NCBI GenBank assembly: GCA_903911145.1
Contig: CAIWCD010000001.1
Location: forward strand, 1 to 64,000
Direction: 5' to 3'
DNA from: an uncultured delta proteobacterium
GTDB taxonomy: Bacteria > Myxococcota > Myxococcia > Myxococcales > 40CM-4-68-19
Length of the DNA: 64,000 bases
Made by a program: the position numbers and the translations under genes. The notes under the pieces were generated by a model. It was not told the DNA's origin and did no database searches. It saw only the letters and a list, made by a program, of their open reading frames with translations. Shown here piece after piece: positions 19,702 through 30,277 of this stretch (position 1 is its first letter; every line of letters starts with the position of its first letter).

Positions 19702-21219
19702 TTAAGGCTTGTGCGGCACCGGACGGGCCGCCTCCTCCGCAGCTGCAGCGCGATCCTGCGCGGCCTCCTCGGCCGAGAGGATGTGGAACTCGACGCGCCG
19801 ATTGCGCGCCTGGTTCGCTGGAGTGTCATTGGCCACGAGAGGACGCGTCTCGCCGTATCCCCGACTGGTCAGGCGCTCCACAGGAACTCCGTGAGCGACG
19901 AGCCACGCCATGACCGATTTCGCGCGGGCCTTGCTCAGCGCGAGATTGTGTTCGGGCGTACCGACGTTGTTGGTGTGCCCTTCAATCCGCAGGTGGGCGA
20001 TCTCCTGGTGCTCGACAACAACCGCGAGCACCGCCTGCAACAGCGATTCATTCGACTTCGCGAGAATGGCCGAATCGTTCTTGAAGGCGATCTGGTGCGG
20101 AATGCGGATCTGGTCGCCGATCACCACGACCTTCTTCACGGTGGGCGGCGGCTTGGGCAGCGGCGCAGGAGGTGGAGGCGGCGCAGGAGGCAGGGCTGGA
20201 CAGATCGGTGCCGGGGGTGGAGGCGGAGGAGGAGCGGGTTTGGGGATCTCGGGACACTGCGCCGCCTCGCGCGGCGCCGATGCGCTCTGCTCGAGGCGCG
20301 CAGTGCTGGATGCCTCGCGCGGCATCCACGCGAGCTGGAAGAGCGCACGGAACGCGGGCGAGCCCACACCCTGGGTCAGGCCCGGACCCGCGCCGAGCCC
20401 GACGTCGAGCTGGTCGGCGAGCCGGTAATGCGCGCCGAAGAGAAGTTCCGCAGGCGTCGTCTCGCGGTCGAACGCGCTGTGCGAGTAACCGAGCTGCGTG
20501 GCGAGGTGGAGTTCGGGTCCGACGAGCAGCTTCTCTTCGAGCGCACGCACGCCGAGCGCGAGGTCGAGCGAAATGACGTTGTCGTGCTGAAGCCCCGCGT
20601 ACTGATCGCGCAGACGCCGATATTCCCAACCGAACGCGCCGCTCCAGGAGAGGTCGCGCCACTCGCCGGCCGCACGCGCATGCGCGCCAATCCGCACGCG
20701 CCCGTCACCCGTGTATTGCGCGCGGCTGCCGACGGGGATGTGAACCTCTCCACCGAGCGCCAGCGAGATCAGCTCGCGATAGCCGCCGAGCAGGCGCACG
20801 TCTGCACTCACGCGAGGGTCGGCAAGAGAACCGTGCGTGGGCGACGGGAAGTCGACGCCCTGCACGCTCGCCGCGTCGCCGCCCTGGTAGAGCGCGACCG
20901 GGACGTCGATCGAGAGGCGCGCGCGGCTCAGGTAGAGGAACTGAACACCCAGATGCGTGGTCACCTGATCGCGCACGAGCGAATCGAGCGGCGCGCCCGC
21001 GGGCGAATAGAGAACGAGCGGCTTGTGCGCCCAGGCTGTGGTCAAGCCGACGCCGAGCTTGTGCTCGCCGCGAAAATCGAGCGAGTCGTTGGCGAACCAC
21101 TCGGCGCCCGGAGCGACCGGATCGTAGGAGTCGAGTGCGAATCCCTGCTGCTGCGCGTGGGCGGCACCGGCCGCGCCGAAGAGCGCAGCCAGACAGAGCG
21201 CGTTCGAGAGGCGCTTCAC
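19702..21219 (-). CDS. OmpA-family outer membrane protein (N-terminal barrel-like region, Pro-rich linker, C-terminal peptidoglycan-binding OmpA domain)
   Basis: GTG at 21219; signal peptide MKRLSNALCLAALFGAAGAAHAQ; PAPPPPPPPAP linker; IEGHTNNVGTPEHNLALSKARAKSVMAWLVAHGV..RLTSRGYGETRP..NRRVEFHI. Confidence 0.92.
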   Translation of the reverse strand: MKRLSNALCLAALFGAAGAAHAQQQGFALDSYDPVAPGAEWFANDSLDFRGEHKLGVGLTTAWAHKPLVLYSPAGAPLDSLVRDQVTTHLGVQFLYLSRARLSIDVPVALYQGGDAASVQGVDFPSPTHGSLADPRVSADVRLLGGYRELISLALGGEVHIPVGSRAQYTGDGRVRIGAHARAAGEWRDLSWSGAFGWEYRRLRDQYAGLQHDNVISLDLALGVRALEEKLLVGPELHLATQLGYSHSAFDRETTPAELLFGAHYRLADQLDVGLGAGPGLTQGVGSPAFRALFQLAWMPREASSTARLEQSASAPREAAQCPEIPKPAPPPPPPPAPICPALPPAPPPPPAPLPKPPPTVKKVVVIGDQIRIPHQIAFKNDSAILAKSNESLLQAVLAVVVEHQEIAHLRIEGHTNNVGTPEHNLALSKARAKSVMAWLVAHGVPVERLTSRGYGETRPLVANDTPANQARNRRVEFHILSAEEAAQDRAAAAEEAARPVPHKP

Positions 21220-24200
21220 GCCCGCACCGCGCCATTGCGACGCCCGCGCCGCAGCACGAGCAACAGGCCCGCAGCAAGAGCGAGCAGAGCAGGCTCGCCG
21301 CTCGACGTGCATCCACCGCCGCCCGGTCGAGCTGCGGTCAGCTCGTACTTGATCGTCACCGGAGCGAGAGCCACGCCGTCGATCGTGCCGCTGATCTGAT
21401 CGGTGCCGCTCTTCCTCGAGGTGAGATCGGAGAGGAACGTCCCGGCGACACTGGTCGTGCCGCTGGGCGGATGGAGCGTGCCCAGCTTGCTCGAGAGCAC
21501 CACTGCGCGATCGCGCGCGAACTCTCCGCAGCTGGTCACTCCCGCCACTGTGACCGTCGCGGAGTCTGCGCCGTCGGGCGCGATCGCGACCTTGTTGATC
21601 TGCAGCGCCGATTGCGACGGATCAATTGCCGGGCAGGTGAAGGTCACGCCGAGATCGGCCGCGCTGATGGCAACTCCGTTGACGAGCACGCGCACGGGCA
21701 CCGGAGCTGCGCCGCACGTCGAAGCGGTGAACGTGCCGGCGAATGCATCGCCCACGCGCGTGAGTGCACCAGCGACGATCGCGCCAGAAGTATCGAGCGT
21801 GACTGCCGCGTCGCTGCCGAGCGGCTGTCCTGCGGCGTCGCGCGGGACCACGGTGATCTGCACCTGATCGCGGGAGAGATCGTCACAGCGCACGACCGTG
21901 GTGGTCGAGACGGCGACACTCGACTTCTCCGGCGCGACCGGCACGCAGGAGATTGCGAGCGACAGCTGCGCGTCGAGGACCACGTTGTTGATCTGCGCAG
22001 TCACGGCCAGCGTCGTGCCCGTGCCTCCGCAGCTCGTCGCGGAGAGATCCGCGGTGTACGTGCCGTCACCCTGATCGATCACGGGAGTGAGGACGCCCGG
22101 GCTAGCGGCATGAAGCAGAACGCCGGCGAGCCGCGCCCCGAGCGGGTTTCCGCACGCATCGCGCGGCGTGAGCGTGAGGTGCGCGACGCCGTCGAGGCTC
22201 TCCAGCGTGGGCGTCGAGCTGGCGAGCGTGCTCTGCGCGACATCGAGCGGGCCGGTGATGATGGTGAGCGACTGGCTCGCATTCGAGGTGAGCGTCGACT
22301 GCGACGCGGTGACCTGCAGCGTCTCGACGAGGTTATCGCAGACCGTCAACGTCGCTGCGCCGCTGCCATCGAGCGCGCCGCTCACGCTCTGCGCGGGAAG
22401 CGTGGCCTGGATTCCGGAGAGGTTCGTCGCGCTGATCTGCGCGGCGCCGCCAACAGAGAGCTGCACGTTGGAGAGCGGACTCGCCACGATGTTGCCCGCC
22501 GCGTCGCGCAGCTGCAGCGCCAGATCGCGGCAGCCGCAGGTGAAGCTCGTCGGCCCCTGCGATGCGAGCAACAGCGCAGAGGGAGCGCCAGCCTGAACAG
22601 TGATGCCGTTCTCGTTGCCCACGATGGTTGCGTCGATGCGGCTCGCGGCGGAGATGCTCTGCGTTCCGGCGGTCATCAGCTGCACGGAGAAGGTGCCGAC
22701 GCCCTGCGCGAGCACCGCGTCCGCGCCCAGCTTGGCCTTGCTGTCGCTCGACGAGAGTGTGACGAGCCCCGCGAAGTCGACGACGACGTTGCCGCTGGCG
22801 TCGAGAGCCGTGACCGTGGCCTGCTGGATTGAGCCGGCGGTGACCGTGCTCGGCACGCCCGTCACAGAGAAGTGCGTTGCACCGCCCGGCTTGACCTCCT
22901 CGGAGAACGAGACGGGGTTGCCGGAGTTGAAGCCCGTGGCCGTCGCGGTGAACGTCTCCGCGCCAGGCGTGGCGCCGAGCGTCGCGATCGTCTGCGCGAA
23001 TCCCTGCGCGTCGGTGTTGATCGTCGCCGGGGAGACTGCCGCCGTCGAGGTCGACGTCTGCCGGAACTGTCGAGGAGCGCGCGAGGGACTCAAGCCCGGG
23101 GCTGCGAACGTCACCGCGTTGCCCTCGACGGGATTGCCGTACGCATCAGAGACCTGCACGCGCAGCGGCTGCGCCAGCGTCGAGCCTGGCGCTCCGCTCT
23201 GCGCGTCGCCCGAGATGATCGCGATATGCGCCGCAGCACCAGCCGAGACGACGACCAGCGCACTGGCGCTCGCGAGCGTGTGTGAGGGATCGGCAACCGC
23301 GAGCGTCTGCGTTCCGGCAGTCCTCAGCGCGAGGCTGAAAGTCGCGACGCCGTGAGAGAGCGCCGGGCTTGAGGGGAACTGCGCGCTCGAATCGGTCGAG
23401 GAGAACGTGACTGGTCCGCTGAACGACGTGACTGTGTTTCCGCTCACGTCGAGGGCCGTGACGGTGACGCTGAACACCGCGCCCGCGCTGCTCGAGAGAG
23501 GAACGCCGCTGAGAACAAGGCGCGTGCCGCTGCCCGGAGTCCCGGTCTCGCTGAACGCGACCGGCGATCCCGTCAGTCCGCCCACCGACGCGCTGAAGTT
23601 GTTCGTGCCCGTCGTCGAGGAGAGCGTCGCGAGTGCGCGCGCCTGGCCGCTCGCGTCGCTGGTCACGGTGGAGGGATTCACGCTCGCGCCCGCAGTGGTG
23701 GCCGCGAAGACGACCGAGACGCCCTGCACTGGATTTGCGTAGGCATCGCTAACCGCGACGAGCAGCGGGGCCGCGAGGACGCTTCCGGCCACGCCCGTCT
23801 GCGCGTTTCCGCTCACGTATGCCAGCTGCGTCGCGGCGCCAGCGAGTGCCGTGGAGTCGTAGGTGACCACGTTGCTCGCGAACCCCGCCGAGACCCTGAA
23901 CTGCTGCGCGCCTGCGACGGTGCCGAGCGTCGCGATCGCTGAGGCGAGCCCTGCGCCGTCGCTGCTGACCGTCGTGGGCGAGATGGAGCCAACGCCAGCC
24001 GCGCTCGGCGCAAACGTGACGCTCTGATTTCCGACGCGGTTGCCATATTGATCGGTCGTGCTGACGAGAAGCGCGCCGCTGAGCGCCGTACCGACCGTGC
24101 CGCGCTGGTTACCGCCGGAGATATAGACGAGCTTGCTCGCGGCGCCCGCCTGCGCGTTGACCTGCACGACCACGGGAGAGCCCGTGAGACCTGCGCTGGT

Positions 24201-27200
24201 CGCGATGAACGTGTATGCCCCGAGAAGAGTCCCGACTGTCGCGGTGTCCTGCGCGAGCCCCGCAACGCTCGTTGCCTGCGTGCTCGGAGAGCCGACCGAC
24301 GCGCCACTCGTCGTGGCGGCAAACGTGACGGAAGTGCCGGAGACGGGATTACCAGAGGCATCGACTGCTTCGACGACAATCGGCGCGCTCGCGGCAGTGC
24401 CGACCGTGGCGGTCTGGTTGCTCCCGGAGACGAGTACAAGCTGCGCCGCCGCGCCGCTCACCACGGTCGTGCTCTGGCTGCCGCTTGGCCCGGGATAAGC
24501 GAGATCGGAGACGGCGACAGAGCGCATACCCGCGGTGCGCAGAGTAATCGGGAACGTTCCCGTACCGTTCGTCAGCGCGCTGGCCGAGGGCAGCGTCGCG
24601 CGCGGATCGGTCGAGGTGAATTGAACCGGGCCGGTATAGCTGGTCGTCGCGTTGCTATATCGATCGAATGACGCCACGGTAATGGTGCTCGTGCTGCCCG
24701 CAACCATTGTCGGCGAGGCCAGTCCCGTGACCGTCAGGAGAGCGGGCGTTCCCGGCACGGCCGTCGCGGGGATATTCAGCGAGAAGCCCGAGATCGCGCT
24801 CGACGTCACGGTGAAGTTCGACGAGCCCGCGACCGTGCTGGCAATCGCGTTCGACGTCACCTGGCCCGTGCCGCCGGTCACCGTCGCATTGGGCGAGGCG
24901 CTCGCGCCGGCGTGCGATGAGGCAATCGCGACCGGCATATTCGGAACGGTATTTCCATAGGCATCAAATGCCTGCACAACGAACGGATTGGGGAACCCCG
25001 TACCAGCGGCCGCCGTTTGCCCGCCGCCCGAGACGAGAACGATTGATTGAGGCGCCGCAGGAGAGACCTGCACGGTGGCCTGCGAATAGAGCTGCGGCGT
25101 GACCTTATCCTCGGCAATGACATATTGAGAACCGGCCGTCTTGAACGTCACTGCGAAATACCCGACGCCGTTGGTCAACCGCGCGTCGGCACCGAGCACG
25201 GCCTGCGCGTCTGCAGAGCGCAGATGCACCGTGCCTGAATAGGACGAGGCGACCACACCGAACGCATCGAGGGCAGTCACAGTCAGCGTCTGCGCGGTTC
25301 CTGCTGCGGCAGAGACGACGCCGGAGAGAGCAAACTGCCGCGCCGCGAGGCTGGAGACACAACCAGAACCGGACGTCAGATAAGGCGCATATGCGACCAG
25401 CGTGGGATTGCCGCCGATCGCATCACCGGTACCGCCGACATTGGACGCAACAGTCGGTCCGTTCGTCGTTCCCCAGAAGTTGTTCGTCGCGTCGACCGTA
25501 TGCGCGGCGGCGTCATACAGACCGTCGGTCGCATTGAAGCAAACGCGGTTGTTATTCACCAACGCGTTCGTGCCGGTGATCTGCACTCCATATTGCGAGT
25601 TGCCGTGGATCAGCGAGTTGTAGATCTGCGCGTTGTTGCCCGCGACGCTGATGCCGTATTGGCGCGAGTTCGCCGTGACATTGGTGACGAACAATCCATC
25701 TCCGGAGATCGAGATTCCATATCCCAGCCCGCCCGAGGGCGGCCCGCTCACGTCGACGTTCTGGATGGTCCCGAGCGCGAGCGCTCCCGTGATTCCGTTC
25801 TGGACTCCGCCGCTGAAGTCGTTCGCCGGAAGACCCACGGGTGCGCCATCGATGAGCACATTGGAGTTCGGGCTGGAGAAGAAGATCGGTTGAACGCTCC
25901 CGCTGGTGCTGACTCCGGACATCGCCAGCGCTCCGGTATACGTCTGGAAGTATATGCCCGGTCCGTTTCCATTTCGCATCGTGACATTGGAGAGCGTCGC
26001 GTTGCTCATATTGGCCAACTCGACGCCCGCCGTGTTGAAGTTGTCGAATGTCGAATTGGTGATCGACGCGACAGGCGAGAAGCTGCTCATCGAGACGAAG
26101 GCACCATAGTTGTGCCCGCTGCCGTTGATATGATCGAGCGTCAACTGTGTGCAGGAAGAACAGCTGACGCCATACCCCTGCCGATAGCTCGGATCGCTCG
26201 ACGCCAGAGAGAGATTGATGTTCGACAGGGAGACGCCGTAGGAGTTGGTAATATAGACTCCCGTCGTATTTCCCGAGAAGGTAACGTTCGCCGTCGAGTT
26301 ATCGAGCGCAAGCCCGAACGAGATATCCTGCATGGTGATGGCCGTCAGGCTTCCTGTCAGGTCAATCCCTGAGATCGCCATCGCCGAGGCGCGATCAAAG
26401 ACGATGCCCGACGTGTCGTGGCGCGCGGTTCCTCCGGTGATCGTGAACCCGGTGCCGCTCTGCAACCAGAGGCCGTTGACGCAATTGTCTGCGTTGATAC
26501 CGGTCAGCGTCGTGTTGCCGATGCCGCCATTGCCGAGTAGTTCGACGCCGTAGAGGCGCCCGGTAACAACAAGATTGCTGACCGTCGAATTCGAGAGCCC
26601 CCAGCCAAGAAGCCCATAGCCGGTCTGGTTGGTCCCGCTGAGGTTGAAATCGGCGATGACCAACCCGCTGCTGCTATCGGTACGAATTGCCGTCGTGTCG
26701 CCAGTGAATACATCGCCGAGGTCGTTCCCGTTCACGTCGTGTCCATCGAACGACCAGTTCTGCGAAATGTAGATTTCGACGCCGACGGCGCAGTTCGATA
26801 CATCCATGTGATCGACCGCCGGACCGGACGAACTCTGGTTCAGCGTGAATCCGTTCCCCGCATTTCCGCTCAATACCGCGTGCGAGACCGTCCCTCCGGT
26901 TGCAGTGAAGAACGTGAGACCATTCGTCCCCTGCGTCGCCGAGACATTTGCGACCGTATTGCCCGCGCCGGAGAGATAGATCCCGTTGGACTTCTTCGAG
27001 ACGTGAACGTTGCTGACCGTAGTGACCGAGTTGTTGTTCGATTGCGGCACATAGACCCCGAAATCGCCGTTCAGCAGGCCGCTGCCAGCAAGCGTCAGAT
27101 TCTCAATCGTCGTCCCAGTCGAGCTCACGAGTTCGATCCCGGTAAACGTGCCCGTAAACGTATTCGTCGTCGCCGCATCGTCGTAGGTGAACCCGTTCAC

Positions 27201-29219
27201 TCCCGACAGGTAGATGCCCACTGACGAGCTGCTGAAATCATTCCCTGTCGCGGTGCCACCATAGGCGGAACTAAACTCCACCCCGATCCCGTTCGAGTGG
27301 AGCGTATTCGTTGCTGCGATCGAATCTGTGCCGCGCGGGCTGTTCGCAAGATTGATTCCGGCGCCGATGTTGTTGTTCGCGACGCAGTTGCTGACCACGT
27401 TCAGACCGCCGGAGGTCAGGATACCCGTGCCACGGCCGCTCGCTGTGACGTGGTCAATCAAGGTATAATCACCGGCGAGATACACGCCGTAATTGGTATT
27501 GCCGTTGTAACTGGCCAGCGTGCCGCTCACGTCGACATTCTTGATCGTCGCGTGCTCGTTGGACGACCCGAAGATACCGGCATAGAGGTTCGAGCCAAAT
27601 CGATTGCCGCCCTGTTTCACACTGGTGCCATCGAACGTAAAGTGGTTCGTGCTGTAGACCCCCAAAGCAGTGGTCGCGCCACGAAAATCGTTGTTGGTAA
27701 TTGTCACGTCGGTGTCGACCGGATCGCTGGTCGCGTCGACATAGAGTCCGACGCCTCCCCCAAGAGTATTCGAATCGATCACATCGTGAAGACCTCCGTT
27801 GATATAGAGGGAGCTTCCGACCGCGGAGACCGCGACGTGCCGGGCGGTGCTGTTCGGCCCATACATGTAGACACCGAAATAGTGACCACCCAATGGCGAG
27901 CTGATGGTGTCGATCGTTGTCCCCGACGAACTGCCCGTATTGATGAGCCAGTTCGAGCTGCTGCTGGCGGCAACGTTGTTGCCATTCAGCACCCAGTTCG
28001 AGATTGTCATATTGGTGCAACTGTAGACGTAGATCTCGATATACGAGTTATGCTGAATCAGGTTGGTTGCCGCCGCGTTGTCGAACACGAGGCTGGTTGA
28101 CGATCCGAAATACACACCAATCGAGTTGTTCTGCGAGGTATTGCCGGTGAACACCAACGAGCCGCTGGCAGAGCCGAAGTTGAACCCATAGTAAGAGCTC
28201 GACGCGGTGGAGTTGGTCACGGTCGTTGCGGTCGAAGACACGACCGCGATTCCGGCGCTGCCACAGGTCGAGACGGTGACGTGGTCAATCACGATGTTCG
28301 CGCCGTTGCCCGCGTTCACATAGACGCAGTGGCGACCGCGACCTTGCAGACTGGAGTGCGTGATCGAGATCCCTGTCCCGCCGACAAAGATGCCGTCGTT
28401 GGTCGAACTGTTGTAGCCAGGGTTCGGCCCGACATCGTTGACGCCCGTCAGGGTAACATTCGTGAGGCTGCTCCCCGCCACAGCCTGCAATAAGTTTCCC
28501 GAGAAAGTAATGCCGGTCGCCGTCAGCGTGGTCGTCGTCGAGATCGAACCGACGTTGATGGCCTGCATTCCGATATTCGCATTGGCGACCGTGGTCGTCG
28601 ACGTCGCGAACGCGCCCGTGAAGTTGACCAGATAGATGCCAATTGCACCACCGGTCAGGGTATTGCCCGAGAGCGTCGCGCCGACGCCGCCGAGTTCGAG
28701 ATTGACCGTCGTATTACCCGTCGCGGTGACGTTGGTAATCACCTGGGAATCACAGACAGAGAGGATTCCGTTGACGCGATTGCTCGCGCCCACGTTGGTA
28801 ATGGAGCAGTTCTGCGAGAGCCCTGCCGCGTCCTCGGCGATTTGGATACCCGTGCCGGTCGCGCCGCCGTTGGCATCGACGGTCAGGTTGGTAATGGTGA
28901 TGTTCTTCTGGTTCTTCGCGTAGACGGCCGTGTTGTTGCGGCCCGCGTCGGTCATGAGAATCTTATGACCGCCGCCATCGAGGGTAATTCCGCTCGCGGC
29001 GATCGTCAGCGCGGGGCTGCCTGCATATCCGGTGCAATCGAGGTCCGAGGTCAGCGTCGTGTTGACGGTGAGCGAGGCACCGCAGGCGGGATTGGCCGCC
29101 TCAACCGGAGTCGCGACAAGGAGCGCGCCGCAAGAGAGGAAAGCTGAAACCAGGCCACGGATGAGCGCCGAGAAACCAAACGAGCGAGGACGATTCAAGA
29201 GAGGCCCCAATAGCGCCAA
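21216..29219 (-). CDS. Giant secreted protein B: paralogue of giant protein A (beta-helix, Ig-like domains, MYXO-CTERM/JDVT-CTERM-like tail)
   Basis: N-terminus AANPACGASLTVNTTLTSDLDCTGYAGSPALT nearly identical to paralogue A; collinear domain order; C-terminus GGGCTSSGEPALLALAAGLLLVLRRGRR. Confidence 0.88.
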   Translation of the reverse strand: MALLGPLLNRPRSFGFSALIRGLVSAFLSCGALLVATPVEAANPACGASLTVNTTLTSDLDCTGYAGSPALTIAASGITLDGGGHKILMTDAGRNNTAVYAKNQKNITITNLTVDANGGATGTGIQIAEDAAGLSQNCSITNVGASNRVNGILSVCDSQVITNVTATGNTTVNLELGGVGATLSGNTLTGGAIGIYLVNFTGAFATSTTTVANANIGMQAINVGSISTTTTLTATGITFSGNLLQAVAGSSLTNVTLTGVNDVGPNPGYNSSTNDGIFVGGTGISITHSSLQGRGRHCVYVNAGNGANIVIDHVTVSTCGSAGIAVVSSTATTVTNSTASSSYYGFNFGSASGSLVFTGNTSQNNSIGVYFGSSTSLVFDNAAATNLIQHNSYIEIYVYSCTNMTISNWVLNGNNVAASSSSNWLINTGSSSGTTIDTISSPLGGHYFGVYMYGPNSTARHVAVSAVGSSLYINGGLHDVIDSNTLGGGVGLYVDATSDPVDTDVTITNNDFRGATTALGVYSTNHFTFDGTSVKQGGNRFGSNLYAGIFGSSNEHATIKNVDVSGTLASYNGNTNYGVYLAGDYTLIDHVTASGRGTGILTSGGLNVVSNCVANNNIGAGINLANSPRGTDSIAATNTLHSNGIGVEFSSAYGGTATGNDFSSSSVGIYLSGVNGFTYDDAATTNTFTGTFTGIELVSSTGTTIENLTLAGSGLLNGDFGVYVPQSNNNSVTTVSNVHVSKKSNGIYLSGAGNTVANVSATQGTNGLTFFTATGGTVSHAVLSGNAGNGFTLNQSSSGPAVDHMDVSNCAVGVEIYISQNWSFDGHDVNGNDLGDVFTGDTTAIRTDSSSGLVIADFNLSGTNQTGYGLLGWGLSNSTVSNLVVTGRLYGVELLGNGGIGNTTLTGINADNCVNGLWLQSGTGFTITGGTARHDTSGIVFDRASAMAISGIDLTGSLTAITMQDISFGLALDNSTANVTFSGNTTGVYITNSYGVSLSNINLSLASSDPSYRQGYGVSCSSCTQLTLDHINGSGHNYGAFVSMSSFSPVASITNSTFDNFNTAGVELANMSNATLSNVTMRNGNGPGIYFQTYTGALAMSGVSTSGSVQPIFFSSPNSNVLIDGAPVGLPANDFSGGVQNGITGALALGTIQNVDVSGPPSGGLGYGISISGDGLFVTNVTANSRQYGISVAGNNAQIYNSLIHGNSQYGVQITGTNALVNNNRVCFNATDGLYDAAAHTVDATNNFWGTTNGPTVASNVGGTGDAIGGNPTLVAYAPYLTSGSGCVSSLAARQFALSGVVSAAAGTAQTLTVTALDAFGVVASSYSGTVHLRSADAQAVLGADARLTNGVGYFAVTFKTAGSQYVIAEDKVTPQLYSQATVQVSPAAPQSIVLVSGGGQTAAAGTGFPNPFVVQAFDAYGNTVPNMPVAIASSHAGASASPNATVTGGTGQVTSNAIASTVAGSSNFTVTSSAISGFSLNIPATAVPGTPALLTVTGLASPTMVAGSTSTITVASFDRYSNATTSYTGPVQFTSTDPRATLPSASALTNGTGTFPITLRTAGMRSVAVSDLAYPGPSGSQSTTVVSGAAAQLVLVSGSNQTATVGTAASAPIVVEAVDASGNPVSGTSVTFAATTSGASVGSPSTQATSVAGLAQDTATVGTLLGAYTFIATSAGLTGSPVVVQVNAQAGAASKLVYISGGNQRGTVGTALSGALLVSTTDQYGNRVGNQSVTFAPSAAGVGSISPTTVSSDGAGLASAIATLGTVAGAQQFRVSAGFASNVVTYDSTALAGAATQLAYVSGNAQTGVAGSVLAAPLLVAVSDAYANPVQGVSVVFAATTAGASVNPSTVTSDASGQARALATLSSTTGTNNFSASVGGLTGSPVAFSETGTPGSGTRLVLSGVPLSSSAGAVFSVTVTALDVSGNTVTSFSGPVTFSSTDSSAQFPSSPALSHGVATFSLALRTAGTQTLAVADPSHTLASASALVVVSAGAAAHIAIISGDAQSGAPGSTLAQPLRVQVSDAYGNPVEGNAVTFAAPGLSPSRAPRQFRQTSTSTAAVSPATINTDAQGFAQTIATLGATPGAETFTATATGFNSGNPVSFSEEVKPGGATHFSVTGVPSTVTAGSIQQATVTALDASGNVVVDFAGLVTLSSSDSKAKLGADAVLAQGVGTFSVQLMTAGTQSISAASRIDATIVGNENGITVQAGAPSALLLASQGPTSFTCGCRDLALQLRDAAGNIVASPLSNVQLSVGGAAQISATNLSGIQATLPAQSVSGALDGSGAATLTVCDNLVETLQVTASQSTLTSNASQSLTIITGPLDVAQSTLASSTPTLESLDGVAHLTLTPRDACGNPLGARLAGVLLHAASPGVLTPVIDQGDGTYTADLSATSCGGTGTTLAVTAQINNVVLDAQLSLAISCVPVAPEKSSVAVSTTTVVRCDDLSRDQVQITVVPRDAAGQPLGSDAAVTLDTSGAIVAGALTRVGDAFAGTFTASTCGAAPVPVRVLVNGVAISAADLGVTFTCPAIDPSQSALQINKVAIAPDGADSATVTVAGVTSCGEFARDRAVVLSSKLGTLHPPSGTTSVAGTFLSDLTSRKSGTDQISGTIDGVALAPVTIKYELTAARPGGGGCTSSGEPALLALAAGLLLVLRRGRRNGAVRA

Positions 29220-29341
29220 TGATTACGGCGGCGCCTGTTTATAAGCAGACGCTTCAAAGCGACTCTCGTCTGGGATCGCAAGGACAAAAGCGTCGCGGGC
29301 GTTTTTACTGGCGCGACATCAGGGATAGTCCCCGGCCTGAA

Positions 29342-30277
29342 TCAGTTCGCGTGCGCGACCCGCACGCGATCGATCAGCGTGCGCAGCCGCGGGAGGCCCT
29401 CGGAGCTCGCGCTCCCCGGCCACATCAGATCGCGTCCCATGCAGCGCACAATCGCCTTCTGATCAGCCGCGCGGATTGGCTGCATCGCGAAGAGTTGCGC
29501 GTCCTCTGCGGAGAAGGTGTGCGGCTCGTCCGGCAGAAGAATCAGCTCGGGATTTACCGCCACGACCTCATCCATTGTAATCCGCGGATATCGGGTATCG
29601 CGGCTGCCGATCTGATCTGGTGTGAGCGCTTCGGCGCGGCCAAGATCGGCAGCGAGGGGATATCGGCGGCGACGCTCGGAAAAGACATTCTGCGCGCCCG
29701 CGAGGCGAAGCGCGTCGCTCACAAACGTCTCTCCCGAGATGGTCATCAGCGGGTCCATCCAGATCGGCAGGAAGGTGCGCAGAGGAGCAAGGCCCGCGCG
29801 CGCATCCGCTGCAAGCCGCGCCTCTGCGTCCGTCATCGCAGCATAGGCCGCCGCGACCGCTGCCTTTGCACGCGCATCGCCGAGGAGTTCAAGAATGCGT
29901 GCGAGCCGCGCCAGGTGCGAGATTCCTTCGCCGACGGTGCGCGGAAACGAAATGAACGCCCGGATATCGCGAAGCGCCAACTCGCGGACGATGCCTCGCG
30001 CATTCTCCTCTTGATTGAGCAGAACCAGATCCGGTTTGAGCGCGGCGATGCGCTCGATGTCAGCGTCCTTCGGGCCACCAACGCGAGGAAGCGCACAAGC
30101 AGCCTCGGGCTCGACGCAATACGCGGTCGCACCAACGAGGCGATCGCCCGCACCGAGAGCGAAGAGATTGGCCGTCTCGCTCGGCACCAGCGAGACGATG
30201 CGCTCGGGCGTGCTCGGCAGAAACAGCTCGCGCTGGAGATCATCGATCAGCTTGAGGCTCGGCATCGCGTGCACCAT
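29342..30277 (-). CDS. BtuF-like helical-backbone metal/cobalamin receptor, no evident signal peptide
   Basis: RIVSLVPSETANLFALGAGDRLVGAT, KPDLVLLNQEEN, NPELILLPDEP typical of class III solute-binding proteins; N-terminus MVHAMPSLKLIDD lacks a hydrophobic leader. Confidence 0.75.
   Translation of the reverse strand: MVHAMPSLKLIDDLQRELFLPSTPERIVSLVPSETANLFALGAGDRLVGATAYCVEPEAACALPRVGGPKDADIERIAALKPDLVLLNQEENARGIVRELALRDIRAFISFPRTVGEGISHLARLARILELLGDARAKAAVAAAYAAMTDAEARLAADARAGLAPLRTFLPIWMDPLMTISGETFVSDALRLAGAQNVFSERRRRYPLAADLGRAEALTPDQIGSRDTRYPRITMDEVVAVNPELILLPDEPHTFSAEDAQLFAMQPIRAADQKAIVRCMGRDLMWPGSASSEGLPRLRTLIDRVRVAHAN

Noticed and set aside
19711-22832. Plus-strand ORFs 19711-21399 and 21135-22832
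   Set aside because: Antisense to the OmpA gene and giant-B C-terminus; composition dominated by R/A/E and no conserved motifs.
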